Shown here piece by piece: positions 35,934 to 44,943 of a stretch of DNA of 64,000 nucleotides. The DNA is from Candidatus Acidulidesulfobacter diazotrophicus. GTDB taxonomy: Bacteria; SZUA-79; Acidulodesulfobacterales; Acidulodesulfobacteraceae. Each line of letters opens with the position of its first letter. The stretch's first letter is position 1. The stretch is taken from the NCBI GenBank assembly GCA_004195025.1, contig SGBB01000003.1:62001-126000 (forward strand), written 5' to 3'. Below the pieces are notes generated by a model that was not told where the DNA came from, searched no databases, and saw only the letters and a program-made list of their open reading frames with translations. Both the position numbers and the translations under genes were made by a program.

Positions 35934-37877
35934 TTATATATTTTTATCGTTTATTAGTTTTAATTCTATAATAAACTCTGCACCGCCATCTTGAATATTT
36001 TCCGCATATATTGTTCCGTTATTTTCTGTAATAATATTTTTCGTTATGGCAAGTCCAAGCCCTGTTCCGCCTCTTTTTGTAGAAAAGTAAGGTTCAAATA
36101 TATTTGTAATATTTTCTTCTTCAATACCTGATCCGGTATCAGATATTTTAATTAATACAATTTGTCCCATCTGTTCAAATAAAGTTTCTGCCTTAATAAA
36201 ATTATTGTAATTTTTCTTTCCGTCTTTACTATTCATATTAATACTATAAACTGCATTATCTAAAATATTTACTATAGCCCTTTTAATTTGTAATTTGTCT
36301 ATGTAAATCGGCGGCATATCTTTACTAAAATTTTCAATAAATTTTATATTTTTATGAGCATTTCTGTAAAAAGAAAAAGATTCTTCAATTAATAAATTTA
36401 TATCGGTATAGTTAAAATTTGCCTTAGGCAACCGTGCGTATAAAGAAAATTCATCTACAAGACCTTTTAAATCATCTACTTCCTTTATTATAATATCAAT
36501 AGAATCGTTAAATATTTTATTGCCCTGTTCAAGTTTGTCTCCGAATTTTCTTTTTAATCTTTGAGCAGATAATTTTATCGGCGTTAAAGGATTTTTTATT
36601 TCATGCGCCATTCTTTTAGCAACTTCTTCCCATGCCGCTATTCTTTGAGCTTTCATCATATCTGTCGTATCATTAATAACAATAATAAAACCTATATAGT
36701 CGTCTTTTTCATCTTTCATTATCGTGACATTAATAATATAAACATGCAGCTTATCGTTTATATTTAATTTTATTTCTTTTGTAATGCTTTCTTCTTTATT
36801 ATTTTTAGCAAGATTTTTTATAATTTCTCTTATCTCCGAAAAGGTAATTTTACTAAAAACATCTTTATAATTTTTATTTACCGCTTCTTTAAAGTTTACT
36901 TGAAACATATACTCGGCTGCATTGTTTATAGTCTTAATCTTTCCTGAATAATCAATAGTAATAACGCCCGTGCCTATATTTTTTAAAATAATTTCCATAT
37001 ATTTTCTTCTTCTTTCTATTTCTATATTAATATTATTAAGATTTAGATTAGCATCTTCAATAATCTCCTTATTTTTCTTAAGATCTTTAGCCATATTATT
37101 AAATGAACTTATTAGCATCCCTATTTCATCGTTAGACTCGGAATTAATATTTATATCTAATTCGCCTGAAGCTATTTTTTCTGTACCTTTAACAAGGTCT
37201 ATCACCGGCTCCGTTATTTTCTTGGAAAGATAAAATCCGACCCATATAGAAATAAATAAAATAAGAAGGGTAAAGGTAGAGAATAAAATAAAATAAGTCG
37301 TTTCTATAGGATTTTTTAAGAATCCTACCTGCCAATATTTAACGTAAAAATGCCTGATATATTCAGCCATTTTGTTTATTTTATACAATGATTCATGCGT
37401 GTTATGTTTCGCGGTATTTTTAATATTTTTGCGATTATTTACATAATTTGCTATTCTTAATGAATATCCTATAATTTTTTCGATACTTGGAACATACCAT
37501 TTGTTAATTCCGTTGGCAAAAAATCCTGCGGCAATTATAACCGCAAACATAAAAAAAGACGGGATGAGGCTCACTAATACAAACAAAGCAACAAGCTTGG
37601 AACGTAATTTTGAACCTGGTATATTTCTTCTTTTATCTAAAAAAAGCTTTATAATATTTCTTATAATCAAAAACAGCATTAAAAGAAATAAAATTATAGT
37701 TATATTTATATATGCATAAACTATAATTTTTGAAGTTACGGAAACACCTGAAAACGAAAGCATTCTTGTTTCTATAAAAGTAGAAACAATGATTAAAAAA
37801 ATACCTATAAATGTAAAAATTATTTCTCTTTTAATACGCAATGTTTCAACCAGTTTATTTTTATCGTTCTTTTTCAT
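35934..37877 (-). CDS. ntrY: Membrane sensor histidine kinase, NtrY-like
   Basis: This 647-residue kinase has membrane segments near residues 17-37, 52-74, 94-117 and 196-216. It then has a HAMP domain (SKKITEPVIDLVKGTEKIASG), a PAS domain (~290-405) and the phospho-acceptor helix KRMAHEIKNPLTPIKLSAQR (H425). The ATPase domain has NILDNAVYSI, SDTGSGIEEENITNIFEPYF and GTGLGLAIT. The topology and the HEIKNPLTPIKLSAQRL block are typical of NtrY. The sensed region between TM3 and TM4 is short (~80 residues). The partner is NtrX directly downstream. Confidence 0.88.
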   Translation of the reverse strand: MKKNDKNKLVETLRIKREIIFTFIGIFLIIVSTFIETRMLSFSGVSVTSKIIVYAYINITIILFLLMLFLIIRNIIKLFLDKRRNIPGSKLRSKLVALFVLVSLIPSFFMFAVIIAAGFFANGINKWYVPSIEKIIGYSLRIANYVNNRKNIKNTAKHNTHESLYKINKMAEYIRHFYVKYWQVGFLKNPIETTYFILFSTFTLLILFISIWVGFYLSKKITEPVIDLVKGTEKIASGELDININSESNDEIGMLISSFNNMAKDLKKNKEIIEDANLNLNNINIEIERRRKYMEIILKNIGTGVITIDYSGKIKTINNAAEYMFQVNFKEAVNKNYKDVFSKITFSEIREIIKNLAKNNKEESITKEIKLNINDKLHVYIINVTIMKDEKDDYIGFIIVINDTTDMMKAQRIAAWEEVAKRMAHEIKNPLTPIKLSAQRLKRKFGDKLEQGNKIFNDSIDIIIKEVDDLKGLVDEFSLYARLPKANFNYTDINLLIEESFSFYRNAHKNIKFIENFSKDMPPIYIDKLQIKRAIVNILDNAVYSINMNSKDGKKNYNNFIKAETLFEQMGQIVLIKISDTGSGIEEENITNIFEPYFSTKRGGTGLGLAITKNIITENNGTIYAENIQDGGAEFIIELKLINDKNI

Positions 37878-38020
37878 TAATTATAAATAATATTAATTTT
37901 TTTATAAATTTTTCAATAATATATTAAAATATTATAATACTATTTTATATCTTTTATAATATAAAAATCGCGAACTTGCGCTATTATATAAATATTATAT
38001 ACAATTTATATTTTAACATA

Positions 38021-38188
38021 GTCCCAAATTTGCCGATAGAAAATTTATTTTCTGGATTCCTGCCCACGCAGGAATGACTTTGCAGGTTTTTAAGTTTTCA
38101 CACAACGGGTGTCATTCCCGCAAAAGCGGGAATCCAGTGTTTATATAACTTTAAAGTTATTTTAAAGATTTCTATCGGCAATTTATAG
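38021..38188. repeat. Family A inverted-repeat element, complete
   Basis: The left end is GTCCCAAATTTGCCGATAGA and the right end TCTATCGGCAATTTATAGA. Inside are two palindromes, ATTCCTGCCCACGCAGGAAT (38056-38075) and ATTCCCGCAAAAGCGGGAAT (38114-38133), placed symmetrically and each bounded by GGATTCC/GTCATTCC. It lies between the divergent ntrY and MBL-hydrolase genes. Confidence 0.8.
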
Positions 38189-38296
38189 ATAGTAAAAACT
38201 TGCCAAATAATTAAACTTGTAATAAAATATAGCTTATTTAATCATTATACAATAATTAATACATACAATAAATCTGAATATTACTATTACTAATAG

Positions 38297-39055
38297 ATGA
38301 AAATACTTGTGCTTGGCAGCGGAACATCCACGGGGGTACCCTTAATAGGTTGCAATTGCGAAGTATGCACTTCTAATAATCCTAAAAACAAAAGATTGAG
38401 ACCTTCTATATTTATACAGGAAGATGGAGTAAATTGTCTTATAGATACTACTCCGGATTTAAGAGCTCAAGCGTTAAAATATAATATTCTTAAAATAGAC
38501 CTTGTTTTATATACTCACACACACGCCGACCATTTATTCGGAATTGATGATTTAAGAATGTTTAACTATATTAAAAAAGGACCTATACCGATATATGCAT
38601 CAGAAAAGGATATAAACACTATAACGACAAGATTTGACTATATTTTTAAAAAGAAAACACAATCAAGCAAACCTGATTTAATACCAAATATTATAATAGA
38701 TAATAAAATTAATTTTGATAATATAAATATTCAGGCAATACCCGTATTTCACGGCAATCAAATTATAAACGGCTATAGAATTAAAGATATGGCATACTTA
38801 ACCGATGTTTCAAAAATACCGGATGAATCTTTAGAATTACTGCGCGGGGTTAAGGTTCTTATGATTGATGCTCTAAGATATACCGAACATCCTACGCATT
38901 TAACGGTAGGCGACGCTATTAAAATATCAAATATGCTAAAATCGGAGACTACATACTTAATGCATATGGGACATAAAATTGAATACGAAAAACTGTCTGC
39001 CGATTTGCCGCCTAACATTGTCCCGTCTTTTGACGGTCTTGAATTTGAAATTTAA
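38297..39055 (+). CDS. MBL-fold metallo-hydrolase, PhnP-like
   Basis: A 252-residue metallo-beta-lactamase-fold protein. MKILVLGSGTSTGVPLIGC and CEVCTSNNPKNKRLRPSIFI are typical of the PhnP/GPMC-type phosphodiesterase group, with a small Cys-rich zinc site near residue 18. The metal motif is YTHTHADHLFGIDDLR, with AIPVFHGN, YLTDVSKIP and LMHMGHKIEYE giving the remaining ligands. PhnP itself cleaves cyclic ribose phosphates, but homologues like this occur without phosphonate genes, so the substrate is unknown. Its last codons are duplicated 70 bp downstream at the end of coaX. Confidence 0.85.
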   Translation: MKILVLGSGTSTGVPLIGCNCEVCTSNNPKNKRLRPSIFIQEDGVNCLIDTTPDLRAQALKYNILKIDLVLYTHTHADHLFGIDDLRMFNYIKKGPIPIYASEKDINTITTRFDYIFKKKTQSSKPDLIPNIIIDNKINFDNINIQAIPVFHGNQIINGYRIKDMAYLTDVSKIPDESLELLRGVKVLMIDALRYTEHPTHLTVGDAIKISNMLKSETTYLMHMGHKIEYEKLSADLPPNIVPSFDGLEFEI

Positions 39056-39139
39056 AAAGTGTTTAAATGTTTATTAAAAAATAATTTCTCGATTTGTAAA
39101 AAATTGGCTTGAATCTGAAATTTAAAAAGTGTTTAAATG
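39038..39139. repeat. 70-bp-period direct duplication joining the ends of the MBL gene and coaX
   Basis: A 32-base sequence starting CTTGAATTTGAAATTTAAAA occurs at 39038-39069, covering the end of the MBL gene, and again at 39108-39139 with one mismatch. In the second copy it forms, on the other strand, the last codons and stop of coaX. The 38 bases between are A/T-rich. Confidence 0.85.
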
Positions 39140-39976
39140 ATATAAAAATTTTAAACCTTTTATCGTCCATAAATCGTCAATTATTTTTAAACCTTTTATT
39201 TTACATTTATCAGCAATGATATTAGACAGTCCTCCCGTAAAAATAACTTTGCATTCTTTTTTGTTATACTGCACCTGTATTTCTTTTATAAAACCTTCTA
39301 TAAGAAAAATAGTCCCATATAATAAGCCCGACTGAATTGATTTAACCGTATTGTTTCCAATTAAAGGAATAGTAGTGGCAGAAGGGATAGGTGTAATAAT
39401 GTTTTTATCGTTGTCTGAGTTATAGATAATTGCGTCTAAATCTACCAAAGGGAGTGCGGCTGTTTTTTCATTTAAACAAACAGCAAGCGTTTTTATTCCC
39501 GGAAATATAACGCCGCCTTTAAAATTTCCATTTTCATCAATAATATCAATCGTTAATGCAGTTCCTATATCAACTATAATTTGAAATTCTTTATGTAAAT
39601 GATAAGCATAACCTGCGTTAACAAGACGATCGGAGCCTAATTTTTCGGGATTTTCAACAAGTATATTAATATCGGTTTTAGAAGCTGAAGAAATAAAAAT
39701 TGCATTGCAATCCAATAATTTGCAAAATGACTCGTAAAATTTATTTTGAGAAGGAACTACCGATGAAATACAGGCATTTTTTACATCATTAATACTAATG
39801 CCGTCGTCTGAAAACAATTTGCTTAATACGTAAAAAATATCTTTATCTGAAAACATTTGGGGGGTTGAAATTCTATAAACCTTAAATATATCTTCATCAT
39901 CATCATAATTGCCGTTTAAATTCTTATATATCCCTAATACCGTATTAGTATTACCTATATCGCAAGATAAAAACAT
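39122..39976 (-). CDS. coaX: Type III pantothenate kinase
   Basis: CoaX phosphorylates pantothenate in the first step of coenzyme A synthesis. The 284-residue protein starts FLSCDIGNTNTVLGIY (ATP-binding DIGNT) and has GSDRLVNAGYAY, IIVDIGTALTIDIIDENGNF and GGVIFPGIKT, all family signatures. The length is slightly above the usual ~255 because of Asp/Asn-rich inserts. It follows birA on the same strand, an arrangement frequent in bacteria. The final HLNTF residues come from sequence duplicated from the MBL gene end. Confidence 0.94.
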   Translation of the reverse strand: MFLSCDIGNTNTVLGIYKNLNGNYDDDEDIFKVYRISTPQMFSDKDIFYVLSKLFSDDGISINDVKNACISSVVPSQNKFYESFCKLLDCNAIFISSASKTDINILVENPEKLGSDRLVNAGYAYHLHKEFQIIVDIGTALTIDIIDENGNFKGGVIFPGIKTLAVCLNEKTAALPLVDLDAIIYNSDNDKNIITPIPSATTIPLIGNNTVKSIQSGLLYGTIFLIEGFIKEIQVQYNKKECKVIFTGGLSNIIADKCKIKGLKIIDDLWTIKGLKFLYHLNTF

Positions 39977-40036
39977 ATATTAATTATTATTTAATAAATA
40001 ATAAATTTTATTAATTTTTATTGATTAAATTATAAA

Positions 40037-40876
40037 TCATATTAATGCCGTCAGTTCACCTGAAATCACTTTTTCCAATTCATTTTCTCCTGTTTTTACC
40101 AATAGCGCACCCTTAGAATCTATACCTACAACCTGACCTTTAATTTTATTATTTTCATTATTTATTTCTACATCTTTTCCTATCATTCCAAAATATTTTT
40201 GATAAGATTGTAAAACTGACGATAAGCCTGTGGATTGAAATGTTTCATAGTATCTCTCAAATTTATTAAGAAAACTCGCTATTAAATTATTTCTATTTAT
40301 TAATATATTATTATCTTCATTAATTCCCTTTATTTTCATTTTTTCAATATGTAAAGACGTCGCAACATGTTTTATACCCTCAGGAATGTCTTCTTCTTTA
40401 AGATTCACATTGATGCCTATTCCTACAATAATATATTCAATTATTTTATTCTGGGTACTCATTTCCGTTAAAATTCCGGAAATTTTTTTTGAGTTTATTA
40501 GAATATCGTTAGGCCATTTGATTTGCGGAGTAATAGAAGAAATTTCTTCTATAGATTCGGCACCTGCTACTGCTGCCAGAATAGTCATACCATGAGCAAT
40601 TTCAGGACTAAACTTAGGTTTTAATATAATAGACATATATATATTACAAGCCTTAGGCGAAGTCCATATTTTCCCGTTTCTGCCTTTTCCTTTATCCTGA
40701 GTATCGGCAATGACTACGCTGCCGTTTTTAGCGTTTTTTACGGCAAGTTCTCTCGCCATTGAATTTGTTGAACCTACTTTTTCTTCATAAAATATATTTT
40801 TACCGATGAAATTAGTCTTAAGATGTTTTTTTATCTCAAAAATATCAATATAATCTAAATCATTAACAACATCCAT
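40037..40876 (-). CDS. birA: Biotin-[acetyl-CoA-carboxylase] ligase (monofunctional BirA)
   Basis: This 279-residue ligase activates biotin to biotinoyl-AMP and attaches it to carrier proteins. The biotin loop is DKGKGRNGKIWTSP, followed by IKWPNDILINSKKISGILTE and the C-terminal SH3-like domain with GQVVGIDSKGALLVKTG. The N-terminus lacks the DNA-binding winged helix of E. coli BirA, so it does not act as a biotin repressor. It lies between nadC and coaX in a cofactor operon. Confidence 0.94.
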   Translation of the reverse strand: MDVVNDLDYIDIFEIKKHLKTNFIGKNIFYEEKVGSTNSMARELAVKNAKNGSVVIADTQDKGKGRNGKIWTSPKACNIYMSIILKPKFSPEIAHGMTILAAVAGAESIEEISSITPQIKWPNDILINSKKISGILTEMSTQNKIIEYIIVGIGINVNLKEEDIPEGIKHVATSLHIEKMKIKGINEDNNILINRNNLIASFLNKFERYYETFQSTGLSSVLQSYQKYFGMIGKDVEINNENNKIKGQVVGIDSKGALLVKTGENELEKVISGELTALI

Positions 40877-40927
40877 AATTATAAATTATCCTCCAAGTAA
40901 CAATTAATAAATTAAAATTTAAAGAAA

Positions 40928-41776
40928 TTAAATAAAATTTAAAGAAAAGTCAATCGGTTTAACGGCATTGGTTAAAGAACCCATAGAAATAAAATCTGCC
41001 TGAGTTTTTTCAGCTATTTCCCTTAAATTTTTCATAGTAACATTTCCTGAAATTTCAACAATAGTATTTCCATTAATTAATTTTACTGCTTTTTGCATTT
41101 CTGCAATGCTCATATTATCGAGCATTATAATATCCGCTTTTCCTTCTAGAGCTTCTATGACCTGTTCAATTGAGCTTACTTCAACTTCTATCTTTTGATT
41201 AAATCCTGCATTATAGCTTCTTATCATTTCTAAAGCATTTTTAATTCCGCCTGCAAGCTTTATATGATTGTCTTTAATTAAAATACCTGATGACAAATCA
41301 AATCTATGGTTACTTGCTCCGCCCACATTTATCGCATATTTTTGAAGAGAGCGTAATCCTGGAAGCGTTTTTCTTGTGTCAAGAACTTTTGTTTTAAGAC
41401 CTGACAGTTCATTCGCAGCAAGATTGGAAGCTGTTGCAATCCCTGAAAGAAATTGAAGAAAATTAAGCGCAGTTCTTTCGCCGTATAATATAATATCGGA
41501 TTTGGCTTTAATAGAAATAACTTTTTGAAATTTGGTTAATTTTTCGCCTTCTTTTGCGAAATAATTAATTTCATAATTGTTTTTGCTTAATATGTCAAAA
41601 ACCAATGAAAAAATATTTAAACCGCAGATTATACCTTCTTCTTTTGTAATAACCTCGCATTTAATCTGCGGATTGTATCTGCTTGCAATAGCATCCGTAG
41701 TAATGTCCGAACCCTTTATATCTTCAGCTAACGCATTTGAAACTAAAGAAATTACCGAGGCATCAAATATTTTCAT
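40928..41776 (-). CDS. nadC: Nicotinate-nucleotide diphosphorylase (carboxylating)
   Basis: NadC converts quinolinate and PRPP to nicotinate mononucleotide in NAD synthesis. The 282-residue protein shows LAEDIKGSDITTDAI, RTALNFLQFLSGIAT, LDTRKTLPGLRSLQKYA and KDNHIKLAGGI, with EVEVSSIEQV and IMLDNMS later. All are family blocks. Its start lies inside the end of the pseudo-receiver gene (14-base overlap), indicating translational coupling. Confidence 0.96.
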   Translation of the reverse strand: MKIFDASVISLVSNALAEDIKGSDITTDAIASRYNPQIKCEVITKEEGIICGLNIFSLVFDILSKNNYEINYFAKEGEKLTKFQKVISIKAKSDIILYGERTALNFLQFLSGIATASNLAANELSGLKTKVLDTRKTLPGLRSLQKYAINVGGASNHRFDLSSGILIKDNHIKLAGGIKNALEMIRSYNAGFNQKIEVEVSSIEQVIEALEGKADIIMLDNMSIAEMQKAVKLINGNTIVEISGNVTMKNLREIAEKTQADFISMGSLTNAVKPIDFSLNFI

Positions 41777-43307
41777 TTTTAATTTTATTTATTTCTTCTT
41801 TTATTAATTTTTCTGCAATTTCAGGCAATATGTTTTTAATATTTTCAATTATTTCAGGCTTCATATCTTTAATCATATCATCTATTGATTTTTTTAAATA
41901 CTCATCCATTTTACCAAAAAATTCATCATTTAGAAACTCCAATTTTATTTCCCCTCCTTTATATTTTTCATTAGTATTATCTGTAAAATTAACAATGCTA
42001 TTGTCATTATAGCGGTTAGATTCTTGAATATCATAAACTTCAGGTGTATTTATATTAAATTCTGCTTCATTTGCCGAATTAAGCTCCAATATTCTTAAAT
42101 CTGAAGCATCCCCGACTTCCGCATTTGTATTTTCTTCGCTATTATTATTTATAAAATTTATACTGCGGATATTATCGCCAACTCCAATATCTTCATTTAT
42201 AATAATTTTAGACATGTATTCGTTAATTTCATTATCATTATCATTATCATTATCATTATCGCCGTTGTCTTTATTATATCCTGCGGCTTCAACTGATATT
42301 TTTGTATCATTGACTGCGTTTTGGTTTGTACCGTCTTGATTATATTCTTCTGTTTCTGTTTCAATAATTACATCACCTGAATCTGCCTGTCGATTTTTTA
42401 ACATTTCATTATCTTCTTCTTTATCTTCATAGTTAATTCCTGTTTCAATATTTCTAACGCTTTCAAATTCAGGCTGAATAACCTCCGATGTGCCTATTAT
42501 CTCTGCGGCATTATTGCTATAGTCGGAAGAATTATTCTGTACGTCGATTATTATTTCTGCGGCATTATTGCTATCAACAGAAATATCCCCTGAAGCGTTT
42601 AGTCTATCATCATTAAAATTATTTATAGTACTATCGTTTATTTTATCATTTTCTTTATTTAAATCTTGAAATTCTTTAAAAATATTATCATCTTTAAAAA
42701 GATTCTCGAACGCTTCGCTTAATTCGGCAGAATCCTGTTTTGGGTTTTTATTTATAGCAGCATCGCTACTATCATTTGCCATATTTTCAAAATACTGTTT
42801 CTGACCTGTATTTATCGGGGTACTGTTATCATTTGCAAAATTTTCGGGGTTTTTAGATTCAATATTTTTGTTATTATCATCTTCAGTCTTTTTTTCAAAT
42901 TCAGCAATATCATAAATTTTATCTTCATTGATATTTAAACCTAAAGACCGTTTTATTTTATTAATAAAAGTTTCTTTATCAAAAGGTCTATATATAAAAC
43001 CGTTTAAACCTGCTTCAACAAAAAGTTCCCGTTCTCTATTAGGCAAATCAGAAGGGGCAGCCAGCAAAATAGGTATATTATAGTATAAGCTGTTGTTTTT
43101 TATTTCCTTTAGCATATTATAGCTAATTGCATTGCTTATGTTATAATTAATAATAATAATTGACGGAATGCTTTTATCTAGTACTGTAATCAGGGAAGAA
43201 CCGTCATAAAGAGGGGTTATTTTAAATTCAGAGTTATTCAAAAAAATCATTGATACCGTTTTTTGCATTGCGTCACTATCATCTACATATAATATTTCAT
43301 AAGCCAT
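41763..43307 (-). CDS. Pseudo-receiver protein with long acidic Asn-rich linker
   Basis: This 514-residue protein has a receiver-like N-terminus (1-120): EILYVDDSDAMQ keeps the D9/D10 acidic pair. The phospho-acceptor position is Asn (N54 in IIIINYNIS) and the conserved Lys is Arg (R107 in IYRPFD). It should therefore not be phosphorylated in the usual way. Residues ~130-440 are a low-complexity Asn/Asp/Glu/Ser region with a DNDNDNDNDN run and repeated NNAAEI units. The last ~60 residues are an amphipathic Lys/Ile/Glu helix pair (DEYLKKSIDDMIKDMKPEII). Function is unknown; it looks like a binding scaffold. AAGGAGAA precedes the ATG. nadC overlaps its end. Confidence 0.7.
   Translation of the reverse strand: MAYEILYVDDSDAMQKTVSMIFLNNSEFKITPLYDGSSLITVLDKSIPSIIIINYNISNAISYNMLKEIKNNSLYYNIPILLAAPSDLPNRERELFVEAGLNGFIYRPFDKETFINKIKRSLGLNINEDKIYDIAEFEKKTEDDNNKNIESKNPENFANDNSTPINTGQKQYFENMANDSSDAAINKNPKQDSAELSEAFENLFKDDNIFKEFQDLNKENDKINDSTINNFNDDRLNASGDISVDSNNAAEIIIDVQNNSSDYSNNAAEIIGTSEVIQPEFESVRNIETGINYEDKEEDNEMLKNRQADSGDVIIETETEEYNQDGTNQNAVNDTKISVEAAGYNKDNGDNDNDNDNDNEINEYMSKIIINEDIGVGDNIRSINFINNNSEENTNAEVGDASDLRILELNSANEAEFNINTPEVYDIQESNRYNDNSIVNFTDNTNEKYKGGEIKLEFLNDEFFGKMDEYLKKSIDDMIKDMKPEIIENIKNILPEIAEKLIKEEINKIKNENI
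42231..42260. repeat. In-gene hexanucleotide repeat (ATTATC)5
   Basis: Five exact ATTATC units inside the linker of the pseudo-receiver gene encode the DN dipeptide run on the minus strand. Copy number change would lengthen or shorten the linker in frame. Confidence 0.9.
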
Positions 43308-43498
43308 AGCAGTTTCTCCTTATATAATATAAAAGGCAAAACTAAATATATAAATTTAAATTTAGTTATTTAAATTGATTTTATCTTGCAATTCTATTTA
43401 TAATTATCAACTGCTATCATTAACAATAAAATTATAAATATTAAATTATATATAAATACACATAATATAATAAAATATCATAATAATCATAGCTTTAA

Positions 43499-43664
43499 CC
43501 TTAATCCTGCGATAGAAATTATTAAATATACAGCAATATTTTAAGAACTTTGGATTCCCGCTTTCGCGGGAATGACACCAAACGGGTGAAAAGATAAAAT
43601 CTCTCAAAGTCATTCCTGCGTGGGCAGGAATCCAGAATATAAAATCCTATCACATGATTAAGGT
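43499..43664. repeat. Family B inverted-repeat element, complete, flanked by 14-bp direct repeats
   Basis: The termini are CCTTAATCCTGCGATAG and, inverted, CTATCACATGATTAAGG (about 15 of 17 match). Inside are ATTCCCGCTTTCGCGGGAAT (43554-43573) and ATTCCTGCGTGGGCAGGAAT (43612-43631). The direct repeat AATCATAGCTTTAA is perfect at 43485-43498 and 43668-43681, just outside, as expected of a target duplication. It lies between the divergent pseudo-receiver and lptF genes; the rest of that gap has no gene. Confidence 0.8.
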
Positions 43665-43851
43665 ATAAATCATAGCTTTAAATTAAAGTATAATTTTGAT
43701 ATACTTATAAAATTGACGGTATAGCTAAATAATATTTTATTACTTATAATCATAATTTTAATATTATTATTATAAGTAGTCAATAATTTATTATTATATA
43801 CTAAAATTATCTTCTATTTAATATATTTTTAAATTATATTTTGAAAAAATT

Positions 43852-44943
43852 ATGTCTTTAATAGATAGACACATATTTAAACAATTTATTCCTCCTTTTA
43901 TTTTCGGACTTATAATATTTACTTTCAGTATAATTACCAACAGAATTTTAATGCTCACTGAAATGGTTATAAACAAAGGTGTAAGTATTACTTCGGTAAT
44001 TAAACTTGCTAGCTTAACTTTACCTGATTTTATGATAATAACATTGCCTATTTCATTTCTGCTTGCAGTTTTAGTAGTGTTCGGCAAAATGACTCAAGAC
44101 AATGAAATAATGGCGTTAAAAGCTTCGGGCGTCAGTATCTGGAGATTAACGAAGCCTGCGCTGCTGTTTTCATTAATACCTCTGCTTGCTTCAATTCTTT
44201 TTTCTTTTTATATAGCTCCAAGGTTTAATTATTTTTTTAGAGTGATGGCTGTTAAAGAAATAAAACAAGCTGTGCTCTCAGCTTTAAAAAAAAATACTTT
44301 TTCTAATAAATTTGGCAACTATAAAATATTTATAAAACACGTAAATCCTGCCAAATCGTCTATAAAAGGTATTTTTATATTATACAAAATTAAAAATAAT
44401 GCTATGGTTTTAATAGCAAATAAAGGATATATTGTTTACAATAAAAAACAAAATTTAATTTCTTTTTATTTAAAAAATGGTCAGATTCAAAACAAATACA
44501 GATCTAAAAAAAATTTCTGGCTATTGAATTTTAAAACTTACAGGATAAATATAAGATTAAAGGGACTTTCATTTCCTTCTAAAAATGATTCGGTGCATTT
44601 TATGACTATTTCACAGCTTATTTCTAAATATAATTCTTCAAGTGATAAAAACAATGCTAAAAATATTTATTTAATATACATACTTAAAAAAATTGCCGTC
44701 CCAATCGCCGTAATACTTTTTGTATTTATCGGTTTGCCTCTTGCTATGCTGTCGGAAAAAAGAAGTATGTTTATGGCTATATTTTATACTATAGCTATCG
44801 TTGTTTTATATTATATTTTATTTACTTCAGGTCTATACTTTTCAATTAAAACCGGCTTTAATCCTATTATTGGAGTTTTCGGGGCGGATATTATTCTTCT
44901 CGCCGCGAGTGCTATATTATATATAAAGGCATCCATAAAATGA
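43852..44943 (+). CDS. lptF: LPS export ABC transporter permease LptF
   Basis: This 363-residue YjgP/YjgQ-family permease has six membrane helices with a periplasmic beta-jellyroll domain between helices 3 and 4 (~130-265). The start is LIDRHIFKQFIPPFIFGLII, then ITSVIKLASLTLPDFMIITLP and DNEIMALKASGVSIWRLTKP (the coupling helix that touches LptB). A C-terminal helix trio follows. With LptG it forms the inner-membrane channel that pulls LPS out toward LptC/A. It overlaps lptG by 4 bases. LptF rather than G is taken from gene order. Confidence 0.9.
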   Translation: MSLIDRHIFKQFIPPFIFGLIIFTFSIITNRILMLTEMVINKGVSITSVIKLASLTLPDFMIITLPISFLLAVLVVFGKMTQDNEIMALKASGVSIWRLTKPALLFSLIPLLASILFSFYIAPRFNYFFRVMAVKEIKQAVLSALKKNTFSNKFGNYKIFIKHVNPAKSSIKGIFILYKIKNNAMVLIANKGYIVYNKKQNLISFYLKNGQIQNKYRSKKNFWLLNFKTYRINIRLKGLSFPSKNDSVHFMTISQLISKYNSSSDKNNAKNIYLIYILKKIAVPIAVILFVFIGLPLAMLSEKRSMFMAIFYTIAIVVLYYILFTSGLYFSIKTGFNPIIGVFGADIILLAASAILYIKASIK

